Below, piece by piece: positions 43,901 to 58,200 of a stretch of DNA of 64,000 nucleotides. The DNA is from Hofstenia miamia. Taxonomy: Eukaryota; Xenacoelomorpha; Acoela; Hofsteniidae. Where the stretch lies: assembly GCA_900660155.1 (NCBI GenBank), contig CABFPE010000608.1, positions 193,841-257,840 on the forward strand, given 5' to 3'. The notes beneath the pieces are model-generated. The model ran no database searches. It was not told the origin of the DNA and worked only from the letters and a program-made list of their open reading frames with translations. The first letter of the stretch is position 1. Each line of letters starts with the position of its first letter. Both the position numbers and the translations under genes were made by a program.

Positions 43901-46524
43901 AAAATTTTAGTTTTTCTCTGTCTACCCTAGGTAATTGCTTTTAAAATATATTTCTGATCATTATCTAGCGATATGCTCAAGTCACATCCTTCTGATTTAA
44001 AGTTTTCATTTGTTCCATTGAGAGTAGTAAAACCAAACTGTGTGTGTGTGTGGAATTTGTTGCAGGAATTTGTTGCAGCAATTAGTTTAAATTCACTGTT
44101 TAATGATGCTCTGAGAATGTTTCTCCGCTTTGTTCTTTCTTTGAAGATGAGTTTATTGCGATTTTCCTCTAATCACAGTTTATTACAATTCTCACTCGCG
44201 GGACATTTTTCTTCAAAAACTTTTCAAATCTTTTGCTTCTATTGCCTCCATGGCTAATAATTCAATTTAATCTAAAATCGTAGAACAGCATCTTAACACG
44301 CAAACATGCATGAATTTTCAAAATCAATGAGAAAATTGCCCCAAAGTAGGGAATTGGCGCCGCTCAAGGGGGTGCTGGGTATTAAATTAGTGAATGGGAG
44401 GCGCTGAGAATTAATTTTTTTATTATATTATATCAAGAGGCCTATGAACTTGCACCAAGCCCATCCTTCACACTAGAGAGTTAAATAAACATTAATATGT
44501 ATTAATGCGTTTTTACATTTTTGCCAAGGGGCGTTTGATAATCAGTAAGTTATTAAGGGGGGTGGAGGCGCTATTAGAGAAAAGTTTGGGAAACACTGGC
44601 TTAGAATGTAATTGGTTGTTAGCCATTCATTCACAGAACTATGACTGCATGCTTAATAATGCAATAGTTGAAGTAAATAGACTGAATGAAGAAATAGTCA
44701 TGGCATGTTGATGTTTTCTCATTGATTGACACAGGTTATAATTGGCGTAAGTCAGGAAAGTATGGAGATCCTTTAAAGAGAATACTTTTTTAAAAATTTC
44801 TAACTGAAAGTAATCTTTCATTTGTATGGTTCGTTTTCGATGATAATAACCTTGTTTTGTTTTGCATTACAATGAAATTACATATCATTTCTCTTTACTA
44901 TTCTTCTTTGTTCATGATTTCATGAATACCAGGATTGCTAGTTCATCAGGCCCATTTTCAACTCGGTTCTTTTATTCTGGAATTTGTCAAATAGGATTTA
45001 CTATATTTTCTGAGTAATCTCAAATAACGTTTTTTAAATGACAAATTTCTAAGTGCATTTTGAAATCGTAGTAACATTAATTTTCATTTTACGTTTTAGC
45101 TCAACACTAAAATGCTTGATACTCATTGATGCTAATTTGAAAAAAGACTGTATTTGTGTATAGCGTTCAACAAAAAATTTTATTTGACACCCATTTTCAA
45201 TCCAATGTGCAAAAAATTTCCAAATAGATTAATTTCAAAAATTTGGGTGAATATCTTATGTACATTATCAAAATCAAAAGGTTTCTTAATTTCGGTAAAT
45301 AATAATTTCTTACTTAGAAATTTTAATATATCAATCATATCTTAGAAGGTTTGCTTTTTAATACTGATTGACAGTTAAAGTCACGTTGCAGCGGGAATAA
45401 GTTAAATAAATTTTTACTGCATCAATTAACTATTATCAACTGTCTAGGGATCTAAGTGGTGAAAAATTGCTTCAAACAAATTAATTGAATTAAGTATGTT
45501 TATGTGAATGTGGAAGAATATTAACTGAAATTCATTAGAATTCGACATTCAATTCGATAAAAACTTAATGGGTAGCAATATACTTTTTATAACAGAATTC
45601 TGTAAATTTAACCCGAGAGCCTTGCAATCTTACATTTACATTACACGTGATTTTAACTGCAAGAGCATTTGTTTAGAAATGTTAAGTTAAATGTTTATAG
45701 TGTACATATTTTACTTAACATTTCGCAAACACATTTCATACAATTCATTTTACAAATTTTTAAATGGTTTTCCATTATGTTTCACAATTGCTTCTAAACT
45801 TGTTTACTTCAAGTATCTAGAATTGCGTGGGTAAATGCTCAGGAAAACCTAATGGATTTGAAGTTGTAGAGTAGTTTGCTAATCCATATACATATATATA
45901 ATGCCTGCCAATAATGGAGTTCATTTTTTATATTCTTTGGCTGTTTGTATGGGCATTAATTTCACGCGGTCCTAGCATTGCGTCATTTACGTTTCCCGCC
46001 ATAATTTCATAGTACGGTAATTTATAATAATTCCTTTTGCTTCCTTTTGAAATATTGCATTAATTTTCGTTGTTGTCTAACGGAGGAGCCTTGAAGTGCA
46101 CTTATCTTTAGTTTTGTTTGTTGATAAAATATTCTGACTTTCTTTTTCGGATGAATCTGCTTCCAGCTGTTTAATTGTTATAAAAGAACGACTATAATTT
46201 TATTAATAATCATGAATCATTTATTTTTCTTGTCAATGTATATAATGATAATGCTGCTAAAAATATGTTTTCAATGCTATATTAAATTTTTTAAGTTCCT
46301 TTAGTTTCCTCTCTTCAAAACCGCATTAGTCCGTAAACCATATTAACACCTTATTTAATTTAAAAGTGTTTATATATACTAAGTGTATCTAAAAAAATTT
46401 CTAACAATTAGAACTTGTTTGGCTGTTTCTAAAATGATGAATGATTTTATTTATGTATCTAAATTTTATGATGTGGTTCAATGTTGTGTAAACAATACTT
46501 GTTGTTGTCTTAATTTTTTAATTT

Positions 46525-46562
<38 letters not shown>

Positions 46563-49500
46563 TAAAAAAATTGTTTAATTTATATTAATAGCTGCTTATA
46601 CAAAATTGAATGATCCTACAAATTCAAACGTTCAATGTTATTAAAATTGATAACGACAAGGACGTTAATATATTATATTAATATCTTAACGTCCTTGATA
46701 ACAATAAATTAATCAAATTTAATTTAAACGTGTTCGAAATTCTGCCTACGTAAGCATTATCAATTACATGTAGTTAGGGCTAAATAAAGAAGAAAAATCG
46801 AGTGTTGAAGATTAATTTTAGTACATCGAGGCATCGAAGAATAAATGCGCTATATCGATGTGCCTATTTCCCTATTTTTTTAGGGTTTTATGGGGCAGAA
46901 ACATTATGTATCACTCTCTTGCTGAATATAGCTGAACGTAATTTTTCGTCTTTCAATGAAATGGCAACTGAAGGGCACATTTGCTATCATGTTATTTATA
47001 ACGAATGTATTTTCATGGAAAACTACACTAAAAGATTTTAAAGTAATGTACACGCTGAGACTAAAAATTTTTAGCATCGATAATTTTTCATTTAAATCGT
47101 AAATGACGTAAAACAATGCTAACAGTAATTGGTTTCTCGTAAGAGCAAAAATAGCGAAATTGTTCTTCAATGCTTTTCCATTATATTAAAAATTGATTTA
47201 TTAGAGCCCTGGAAAATGTTTTACGCGCTCATTCTTTATTCATTCACAAGAATACTTCAATACTATTATATTTCCTATGTAAATTTAAGCAAAAAACACA
47301 CAATTAAAAACGACCTTCGCATTGTGTATTTAATTTCCAAAACAATCTTTCGTTTAATTCATGTCTAATATCTTTCATATTTTTTGCAGTTGCAAGGCCA
47401 TGCACCTTTTTTATGTAAGTCATTGCCAACCACTAGGTGTACACTGATCTATGGAACTTAACCTCGTGGGGAGAAGTTACATATCCGAGATATTTCTTCC
47501 AATTTATTTTAAAGCTGTTCAATATTTTCAATAAATTTTTCATTAACTCTTTTTAATATGGATATGGATATTTGAAAACAGGATCTTTGTGTTAGCAGGG
47601 CCTTCTAAATATATATTTAATTAATTTTGTTTTATAAGCATGGATATATTGTATATTTGATGGGTGCTTTGCGGAAAAATTTAAATGATTTAAAGTTTAT
47701 ACTTTAAATGTCACCAAATTGGATCAGGATTTTCTTGGTTTAACTAGTGATCAATGTATACTGAACTCTTTCATCACATTTTTCATCTTGCATCAAGGTC
47801 ATCCATTTCTGATCAATTTTATTGATATCTGATCATTTTGAAATTTTTAGTGCTACAAATTCATTATGATCAAAGCATAACTACAATTGCTATAGCATAT
47901 TGAAATGTCTGTATTTTTGCCCAGTTTCTGTAGTTAATAAACACCAGCCCATTCCTTCTGTGAACATGACAAAGGTGATGTGGAAGCTGTTTTACAAGGT
48001 TTCGGAATTCCCACTTGGATTCATTAGTTTTGTTTGGTTTTCGCGAATGAGTTTTTATAATGGAATGTTCTATCAATAGTTTCTAAAATTAGTTTTATTG
48101 AATGAGTTAATTCCGTATTTCTTAGTTTCTCATGCAATGCAAATTGTAATTTATAAAAAATGTACAATGTCTATTTTTAGCTAATTTTCAAAACAAAAGA
48201 GTGCTTAGAAAGTACAAGATACTGCATTACGAACAAAATATTGTGTTTATATACTTTACAATCGTCCTCTCAAATTCTGAATAACGCTGAATTTCCCTAG
48301 CCGATTTTGGCCCGAATTTAGTAGTTTATTCCATGTCATTGTCTATAATCTATGTAAGGAATAGGTTATTGGCCTAGTACTTGGCACTCAAGTATTGCAC
48401 TTGGGTATAGGAATAGCTGATACTCGATTCCATCGCTTGAACAGCCTTGTTCAAACATATTCGGACTAAAGATTATCTTCGATTAAATGTTTTAAATAAC
48501 TATGAATTTCAATGTTGATTCACAAAAACTTTGTCTGCAGATGGGGAATCATTGAGATGCTTTTAGCTTTGTTTGTCTTGCGTTTGTCATTGACAACTAC
48601 TCCATTCTGAAGTTTGCTACGGATTTTGCATTATTGATTCGTTTTTCCTTAACATACACTTGCTTATTTCAATTAAAAATTTTGCCGTTTTCAGGATTAC
48701 CAATATTATGCAGAACTTTAGAAACTCAAAAATCGGTAGACTGATTCATGAATTGGGCTTTTGCCATAAATTTGAAAATGCAAAGCTGAAGTCTAAAAGT
48801 TTTTTTAACCTTAATTGCGACATATTTTTTCAGTGGTCTTTAGGTCAGCTAATAATCGTTCATTCAACTAAATCTGTTTCAAGTAACCTATAAAAGAGAA
48901 TTTTACTGATGTTTTTGTATACCGTTTGATTTTTCAATTTGGGTTATTTTTTATCCATCAACACATATTCACTTTCGATTTTTTTATTAATGTGGCCTTA
49001 AAATTTCTATTTTTAAATGAGCACCATCAAATAAATGTTTTTTATGAAGCCATCTTAATGTAAATGGTTGCTTTACCAAAGTTGAAAACTTAATGTAAAC
49101 CACAACCTGGTGATATTTTTAATATATTTCTTTATTTCATTTTGCATTTGTATATTAATGAGTAATAGAGTGTATTGACACAGTCAGTCTTGGAATTTTG
49201 CAGTTTCTGAAGTTGTGTTCTTGATTACCCTCATTAGGATATGTTCTTGTCAACTAAGAATATTTTGATTCTTATATTGTCATTTTGTTTAAAAATCGGG
49301 AACCTGATAAAAGTAAGTAACTTTTAAAATATTTGTATTTGTTTGATAATTGTTTATCAGTGTATGTAGTCGCCATACATTTCTTGTGAATCCTTTAAAA
49401 TGTTCGTATTTGCATTTTACAGTTAATTATGTTACTTATTTCTTAACTAGCTCTTTAATTTATTGTGTCGTACTCGTTCACTCAATGTCCTTATTTTTAG

Positions 49501-52245
49501 TCATTATTTGTTAAACAGCGTATTCTAATCGCGTTATTGTTTTATTTTCCCTCCTTATTTTGCCTGTTGTTCTATTCAATTACGTAAAACACCGTTTCCC
49601 GCTGATATGTTTCGCAGGCATGTCGAATTGACAATGAATGCAGTAGCTTCGAGTCTAGTAGCCCACTTTGAACAAACTACTTAAACGTAGTGCTATACAC
49701 TTTCTCCCTACAAGTATTCGTCATTTGTTCCTCTAATTAATACGCAATTCCCATTTCGTTTATATTTATACTCATTTTTCATTTGTTGCTTTTTAAACGA
49801 AAATATTTTGTCAGAGAAATGTACCAGAAATATTTTTCTCCATCCTCAGTTTTATTGAATAGTAAGCTGTTCTAAATTTTATTTAGATGGGCAGTGAGCT
49901 CAGCAATGTTTATATTCTACATCACCTGTCAAAACTACCTCTATTATTCATCAAGTGCTTTATTCATTTTTGCTTTTCAAAGTCATAAATTTGGTATTCT
50001 TTGTTTTTGAAGCTATTCCTACGATATCTATAAATAGTAAGAAATTGGTCAATGCGCGTTTCTCTAATAAAAATAGCAATTCTTATATACTATATATATT
50101 CACTGTTGTTTTATATTTGACGATTTTTGAGGTCATGTTTTGAATAGGTGTTTTTTATCAAGATACTCGAGTAGTTGTGTTAAGTTTTACCTTGGTGTCG
50201 TTGAGTGTTCGTGCCTGTTGCTCAGCACGACGCTGTGCGTTGCTGACGAGTGTGTAGTAGCGTTCATAGGCGTCCATGTATGAATCCTTGATGTTTCGAG
50301 TTTGTTCCCAGTAGCTTGCTATGAATGTTTCGAGTTTGTTCCCAGTAGCTTGCTATGAAGTTCTGCTTCGCATTGTCTTCTTTCTCATCTTCATTGTGAA
50401 AACATAGTAGACCGAAACAGCAAACACAAAGCACCAACAAGAAAAACAGCGACCCGAACCACGCTACATATCCCACAAACGCCGACATGTCAAACACTCT
50501 GCTGTTTGTCCCTAAACTTACTGCAATGTGAATTTTTGCATTTTAGTTGGCTAACATTTACACCTTTTGGAATTTTTAATTATATCCCATTTTAATTTAA
50601 TGTTGGAAGTATTGACTGAAAATGATTCACCTGAGTGGTTTATTTACAGAAAACAAAGTGGATGAGTCTAGTTGTTGCAATGGGCTTTAGACCGCGTTAT
50701 TATCTTAACACTGGATGAGTCTAGTTGTTGCAATGGGCTTTAGACCGCGTTATTATCTTAACACTGGCTATTAATATTTTCATGTTCTTCAAACAGCAAT
50801 AATTTTTGTCACAAATTTTCAAAATGGTAAGGAAGTACACTTACTCATAGATGCGTCAAAATCCCCAAATTTTCAAAATGGTAAGGAAGTACACTTACTC
50901 ATAGATGCGTCAAAATCCCCAACATTCGCAAATCCGAAAATGTGATCTTTTTTATGATTAGATTGTCTACCGTAGTTCATTTATGGGAATAATCACATTT
51001 GTTGACAATAGAATTATGAATGTGAGTTGTTTGCAAGCAAACCATTTAGGTCATTTTAGGTAGGGTAGATGTGAGTTGGGAGTTGGAAACCATATATGAT
51101 TGCGGGACAAGTTAAAATTTGTTGGTTGGCTTGGCAAATTTAAAAATAAATATAGGTAATTCCTTCCTAGGATGTTAACCTTACAATACAATGAATGTTG
51201 ATATTGGTACTGATAAAACTCAACAGATTTGTGTTTGGATAGCGATATTTATAANGTGAAAACATAGTAGACCGAAACAGCAAACACAAAGCACCAACAA
51301 GAAAAACAGCGACCCGAACCACGCTACATATCCCACAAACGCCGACATGTCAAACACTCTGCTGTTTGTCCCTAAACTTACTGCAATGTGAATTTTTGCA
51401 TTTTAGTTGGCTAACATTTACACCTTTTGGAATTTTTAATTATATCCCATTTTAATTTAATGTTGGAAGTATTGACTGAAAATGATTCATAACTAAAATC
51501 TGAAAACACCGCTGATAGATGCACGGCGCACCTGAGTGGTTTATTTACAGAAAACAAAGTGGATGAGTCTAGTTGTTGCAATGGGCTTTAGACCGCGTTA
51601 TTATCTTAACACTGGCTGTGGGAAGAATTTGAATGTTTTTCGAAAATCACTTTTTCCATTGAATAAATATTAATATTTTCATGTTCTTCAAACAGCAATA
51701 ATTTTTGTCACAAATTTTCAAAATGGTAAGGAAGTACACTTACTCATAGATGCGTCAAAATCCCCAAAATTCCTAATAGGCTTGGAGAGAAACTTGTTAG
51801 AAAATGAGGGTTAACAGGAAACATTCGCAAATCCGAAAATGTGATCTTTTTTATGATTAGATTGTCTACCGTAGTTCATTTATGGGAATAATCACATTTG
51901 TTGACAATAGAATTATGAATGTGAGTTGTTTGCAAGCAAACCATTTAGGTCATTTTAGGTAGGGTAGATGTGAGTTGGGAGTTGGAAACCATATATGATT
52001 GCGGGACAAGTTAAAATTTGTTGGTTGGCTTGGCAAATTTAAAAATAAATATAGGTAATTCCTTCCTAGGATGTTAACCTTACAATACAATGAATGTTGA
52101 TATTGGTACTGATAAAACTCAACAGATTTGTGTTTGGATAGCGATATTTATAATATTGTTTTTGTATTTGGGAATCCTGATCGAAATTTAAAATCGGTAT
52201 TCCCGTGGTCCCTGCGACTGCGACCTTGTTTAATAATAGAGTAGA

Positions 52246-52281
<36 letters not shown>

Positions 52282-55200
52282 TTTGAGTATGACGCATTAG
52301 GTTCATTAATGTTGCCAGTGTTTTTCGTAGATGTGGATATCAGTGGCATTACCAGACTTGTCAACGAGCACTGCATTTCATATACAATNTATATATATAT
52401 ATTTGAGTATGACGCATTAGGTTCATTAATGTTGCCAGTGTTTTTCGTAGATGTGGATATCAGTGGCATTACCAGACTTGTCAACGAGCACTGCATTTCA
52501 TATACAATAAGGTCAAAACGAGCTCTTTTTGTGCAAAGCGAATTTATAGTTCTGCTTATTACTTTGATTATGCAGATTTTTCTTATTTTTTGATTTAGTA
52601 TGCCCTTCCTATTATCTTATTTTAGAAATGTTTATTAAATATTAGGAAAAGCTATGTAAATGTAAAAAATTTAGAGAATATTTTAAAAAATATTTCGAGC
52701 CAAAACAAGCCTCATTGAAAGGTTCTATGTGGCGAGCTGAGCCGAGCCGTACTTAATTCAAAATTAAAAACGAGCCGAACCGAACTTAGATATGTCGACT
52801 CGTTGACAAGTCTGGGCATTAATGAGGGGGTGCAGCCGCACCGGGTCCCCAAATATCAATAAAATTATTTGTTCTACAAAAATAAAAATAAGGTTTATTA
52901 CAAGCAATTTTAAAGAAATTTTTTAGAATTTGTAGCATTTTGGGCCCCCCAAAGTAGAAACATATCTTTAATTACCAATTTTAGATAATTTTAGAGGCCA
53001 AATAGTTATGCAGCTACAATTTATTTAGTAAAATATCTAGTATACACCAAAATGGTTATTGAAAATTCAATACATTAAATGAGGGATGGCATCTCGCTAC
53101 TGGTGACAATTTCTTTCACTAATAATTTATACCAATTGTGAAATATCATTTTTTAAATATCATAGCTGTAAAGCAAAAGCTTTTATTTTAAAAGCCTCTT
53201 ATTTTATTGTTATTTAATCCGTTTGAATCATTCGTTTTCGCTTAATTAAATTGCTCCATTTTCGAAAATGACAGTTTCCATTATAAAAGCTCATTTTCAA
53301 GATTCGCACGTTTCTATTGTTTGCTCTCAGTGTGCCTACGCTTCTTCTCTTCTATATTTATATCAGGAAATGGTCTGCCCTCCACGTTATTTCGCTGCTT
53401 TCCGTTGCATATTGGGTTTGGGTTTCGTTGTTTATTACAATAATGGTTTAAGGCAATGGGCAGTTTGCCCATTTTCAAAATTTTGAGAAAACATTTTTTG
53501 TACATATAGTTAAGTCATTCTTTGCTAAATATATTTTAATCGAGTAATCAATTACTGTAATATTAAAAATCAAATGTCATTAATCACCTTTCATTGCGAT
53601 TTGGGATGAAAATGGTGGTTTCTTTGATAAAAAATCTAGATTAAAGTTTATGAAAATAGTTTTTTAATTCGCTCTAGTAAATGAAAATGATTTTTCCTTA
53701 ATTTTAATACGAAATTATCGTAATTACTGAAAGAATTGGCGGGGAATTTTGCAGAGCTTATTATTACAAGTAAGGATAAGTGGCGTTTCATAAATAAATT
53801 TCTAAACAAGTGTTGACGGTTTGGATCCGAATATCTTAAGCCTATAGGAAAGCAAACGTCTGAACAACGGTGAAAATCTGTGATGTCTTCAACAAAAAAT
53901 TTTAAACACTTATAACTCACGAATTAATGAAGATATTTACAATCTAAAAACACCACAAGATACAAAATTCAGGCATAAGCACATGTTTTAGCACATATCT
54001 TCATCATTGAATGAGCGGGCCCTACCTCATAGATGTGTCCATGTAAAAATCTTTCAATATTTCTTTACAGCCCTGGATAAAATTGTTCAAAATTCGGACA
54101 AATCGGTTTGTTACGCAAAACTAACACCAGTGGAAATAAGGTAGATTCCATTTTTATTATTCATAAATGAGCTTTTCTAATAACCATTTAATATTAAATG
54201 CAAAAAAAAATATTTTGCAATTCGATCCAAAATCTGTGTCTGAAATTTATTTTGAGATATGTACAGTTAGATTGTAAAAAATGTAAGTTCTCGGATAATA
54301 CACCAATAATCGAAAAAGATTCACATGTGTTTTATTCTCAATAGTATTCATTTATTATAAGAAAATCTATTTGCAAGAAATTTAAATTCGAGGACTCGCA
54401 GTGCCCTATATACAGGCGTCTGTCAATGGACCATTCACCCATTTGTGTATTCATGCACTTGCATCTGATAAATAGTGTCTAAAAAGCTATTTAAACGTTT
54501 TTTAGAATTGATAATCAATAAGTTAACACTTGTCTATCGGAGCACATTTTGTTAAATCCAAAATATTTCATCAATTTATTAACATTGTCTAAACATGCTA
54601 ATAAATTTCATATTTGTTTAATTTCAAACTTCCATAATCGCTTTGGGCCTAAACAATGCAAATCATTGGCATAATTACCTTAGCATTCTATATTTAGATA
54701 TTAAACATTTATCTTTGTCATTCACCACCAAAGCGATTTGTTATGCTTTTGATAGGAAATCATTTTCAACCATCTCTTCAATTAATAATTGAATGCTTGT
54801 TTGAGGATAAAAGCGAATTTTAATACTACTACACATGCTGCCAAACCCTGTATGCTTTCAACATTTGATTTCAGATGAATCACCTGGCCCATTTTTTAAC
54901 GGCAAACCAAAATATTTAATTTGATAGATTTTAGAATGAGAAGTTTATAAGCTCACTTCAGTGTTAATTCAACGGCCACCGGCTATTTGTTCAATTATTT
55001 GCTTGATTGCTTGGAAACACAGAAATTCTTTCAAAACGAGCACATCAATCTTTTACGTGCTTAATAGTTGAAAGTTTTCGAGCTTGGGGCTATCTTATAA
55101 GTTGAAAACTCTTAGAATAGTATGTTTTGATCGTCATAGCTCTTCATTTTTGTTTGAGACTTTATGATCCACCCAGTTAAGCTTATTTCATTGCAATTTT

Positions 55201-58200
55201 CTAAATTCCCCACACCTGCTATCTAACTTTTATGAGAAAGTTTTTGGAGCAATTATCCACTCACTATACTGACCTGTGAAATGATTTTAGGATGCTTGGT
55301 ATTATATATCTTGCCATTTTTAATCGACTTATTACCTTTTTCTTAATTTTTCCATTTTTATTATGAGCAGAGTTAATCTAGTTATATTGTGGAAACAAAT
55401 TTATTTTTGCATTATGCATTTCACAGTTCAATGCGTTTGTTAATGAATGTAGTTTATATTTATATTTAGTTGAAATATAGGAATACGTACCTGAATCAGA
55501 GATGTGCTATCCACACATTGTTGTTTAATGGACTCAGGTGTCGATGCAACAACAGTTAGCTACTGATTTCTGCCCTCCTCTTTTGCTTGCTTCCAATTGG
55601 ACGATATTTTTCGCTTTGTTTTTTTACCGCATTTATAAGTTATTGCAGCGGAAATCGTTGAAATTATTTTCAAAGTCTGTTATCAATCAATATACTTTTT
55701 TCACAACTCTATTGGTGTAAAATCTTGCAAAAGCTTTCTAGACCGGAACGGCTGTGTAGTTTATCTATCTATACATATAATAAGACAAAGTTATATGTGT
55801 GTTTCTGTGTATGTTATCTAGTCGCAGAATTTTTATAAAGTTTGCTCTGAACACCGCCAAGGCAAATGAGACGGATATGGGTTGGCTGTTTTTGGAAAAA
55901 CTGTCTCTGAAGGAAATTATTGTCCAAATATTGATAAGCAATCGCTTTAACATGTTATATCTAATTAAATAAGGTTTATTCTCATTATGTAGCCTCAATC
56001 AGGGTATTGATAAATATCGCATTTACCAAGTATCAAGTAGATTCAAGTACTTGAACAATTTTTTCAAGTGCGGATTATCAAATATTCAGAAAAAATTACT
56101 TCCATAATGTCATCAACATTAATAATAAATAACAAAGTTCTGTGGATTGAGTTTCACTCTTTAGTGGGTTTAGGATTAGTCCTGCTTTACTAAAAAATAA
56201 TCTTTGAACTTCTTCTGATGTAGCTAGTAAAGGCAGAAATTGCGGAATTGTTGCTTGAATTTCTGTCAGTTATTTGGTCATTGTAGAAGAATAAACCAAC
56301 TCACAGGAACCCAAAATGTCAACTACGACATCGATTATTTGCAGATATTTTCAAGTATCAGATATCCCTATTACCCAAGTGCAATACTTGAATATCATGT
56401 ACTTGGTCAATACCCTGGCTTTAATTATAATTTTCATTTTTTCAGTTTTTATCATGCACCGCAGTTTATAATTATTGATTTCGAACCATTTTCAAATCCG
56501 AGCCATTTCTAATTTGCTAAAACCTAAAGATTTTAATCAATTATCCACTTAACATATAGATTTATATTATGTACTTGAGCTGATCATTGCTATTATTTTA
56601 AAAAAGTCATGCATTCTCTCAGCATTTTCACTGTTGTTATATTCTTTAATATGAAGGCCAGCTATGTAAATATGTCTTTAATAGTGTTACAGAACACTGT
56701 CGGTATACTAAGGATCGTCCTCCATATTTCTAGGATTGCACCCGGGTGCATCAGTAAATCCGAACACCACTTCAATTTTATTCGAAAGATATTTTGCACA
56801 TGAATGCAATTTGTTAATCAATGCATCGTGTCGTTTTTGAGATGATAATGCAAGTTGCTTCACAGCACACATTGTTTTGTTTTAGTCCATGTCCACATTG
56901 CAATAATGTCTGTTGTGTAGACAGCACAAAAAGAAAGGTGAGAGTTAGCTGGAAGGGTCTAAATTTGCGCCTGCAATTGTACTAAAAGAGACGGAACGTT
57001 TAATAAAATGAATGAATGGTTAACACTGTAATTTTGTGCATGCATTCTCAAGTGATTAAATATTAAATCACTTATTTTTATAAAAGCCATGTGGCTAAGA
57101 AGGTACAGTTTCCTGTTCTGATTGAAGAGGATGAGGAGAATGAATTTTATTTTAAAATACTTAAAAATTTCAGTGTAGTCAATTGCTGTAGACTTGAAGT
57201 TTAAATTTACAGCATTAACGTCTTTGCAATTAAGAACATTTTCCCGTTTTTTAGAATTCTTAGAAATTTCGTTTGTGTCTTTAATGCATTTCTTTTCTTT
57301 TCTTATGGGTAGTTGAGTTATTAACTTGTGATTATATTAAGGAATTTGAAAGAATTATTAAGTATTTCTCACGGAAGGATGCATTGAATAAGTTTATTAA
57401 CATTTTGCATGCATTCGCGACTTTGATTTAAAGAAATAATAAATCTTTGAAGTCGCCCGTCTCCACTAAATCCACTCTTTTGTCTTCTTAAGGAGGGATT
57501 CTTTCTTCCTCTCCAATTCATTTCATCCTTCACTACAAATTAAGGAATCAATCAAGTATAAAGCTTTAATCTTGCACAACGCTTAGCACGATATCACTGT
57601 ACAGTTACTTTCGCATTAACTTTTTATTTCTTTCACACAAACCTTCATTTAAAACTTTTTGCTATTGTGAATAGACATAGATACTTTAAACTTTATCAAT
57701 GCTAGGCTTATTTTCGACCAACGCAAGAGATTCACACCTTCTTACTAGCATAACTATATATTTTCCTTTCAGCGTTTTGCATATTAAAATTATTTGTTGT
57801 ATAAGCTGATTTTTTAAACATAGACAGGTATTAGCTTAGGCCGTGGAGGCTCTGTGCTGTAAAAAATGTGGAAGTCTTTCTTTTTTAAGTTGCCAATTTT
57901 CTAATAAAAAAATACATATATTTTTACTATGACAGGTTTATGATTACACTCGAAATATAAGTGCGTTGTTGTAAACTGAAATATGTGCACTTATTCTTCC
58001 TTTTTAAACTCTTAGTAGCTTGAATATTGCTTCTGGGCCAATGTGCACTTGTCGGAATTTGAAAGCGCACTTCCTTGCGATTAATATTCATCAAAACAGG
58101 CCATTTGGTTCAAGAAATACTTTGATCTATTTTACAAGTGCAACAGGAATAAGTACATCTAGATTTGAGCTTTGCAACACGGGCTTGGTGCATCAGCATT

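Noticed and set aside
46802-47041. 79-codon ORF with a stretch ([20 protein letters not shown]) faintly like a hAT C-terminus
   Set aside because: Too short a resemblance, and no termini or neighbouring transposase pieces were found.
53268-53505. Overlapping ORFs on both strands (72 and 63 codons)
   Set aside because: No domain and no coherent splice signals; the overlap of both strands suggests chance.
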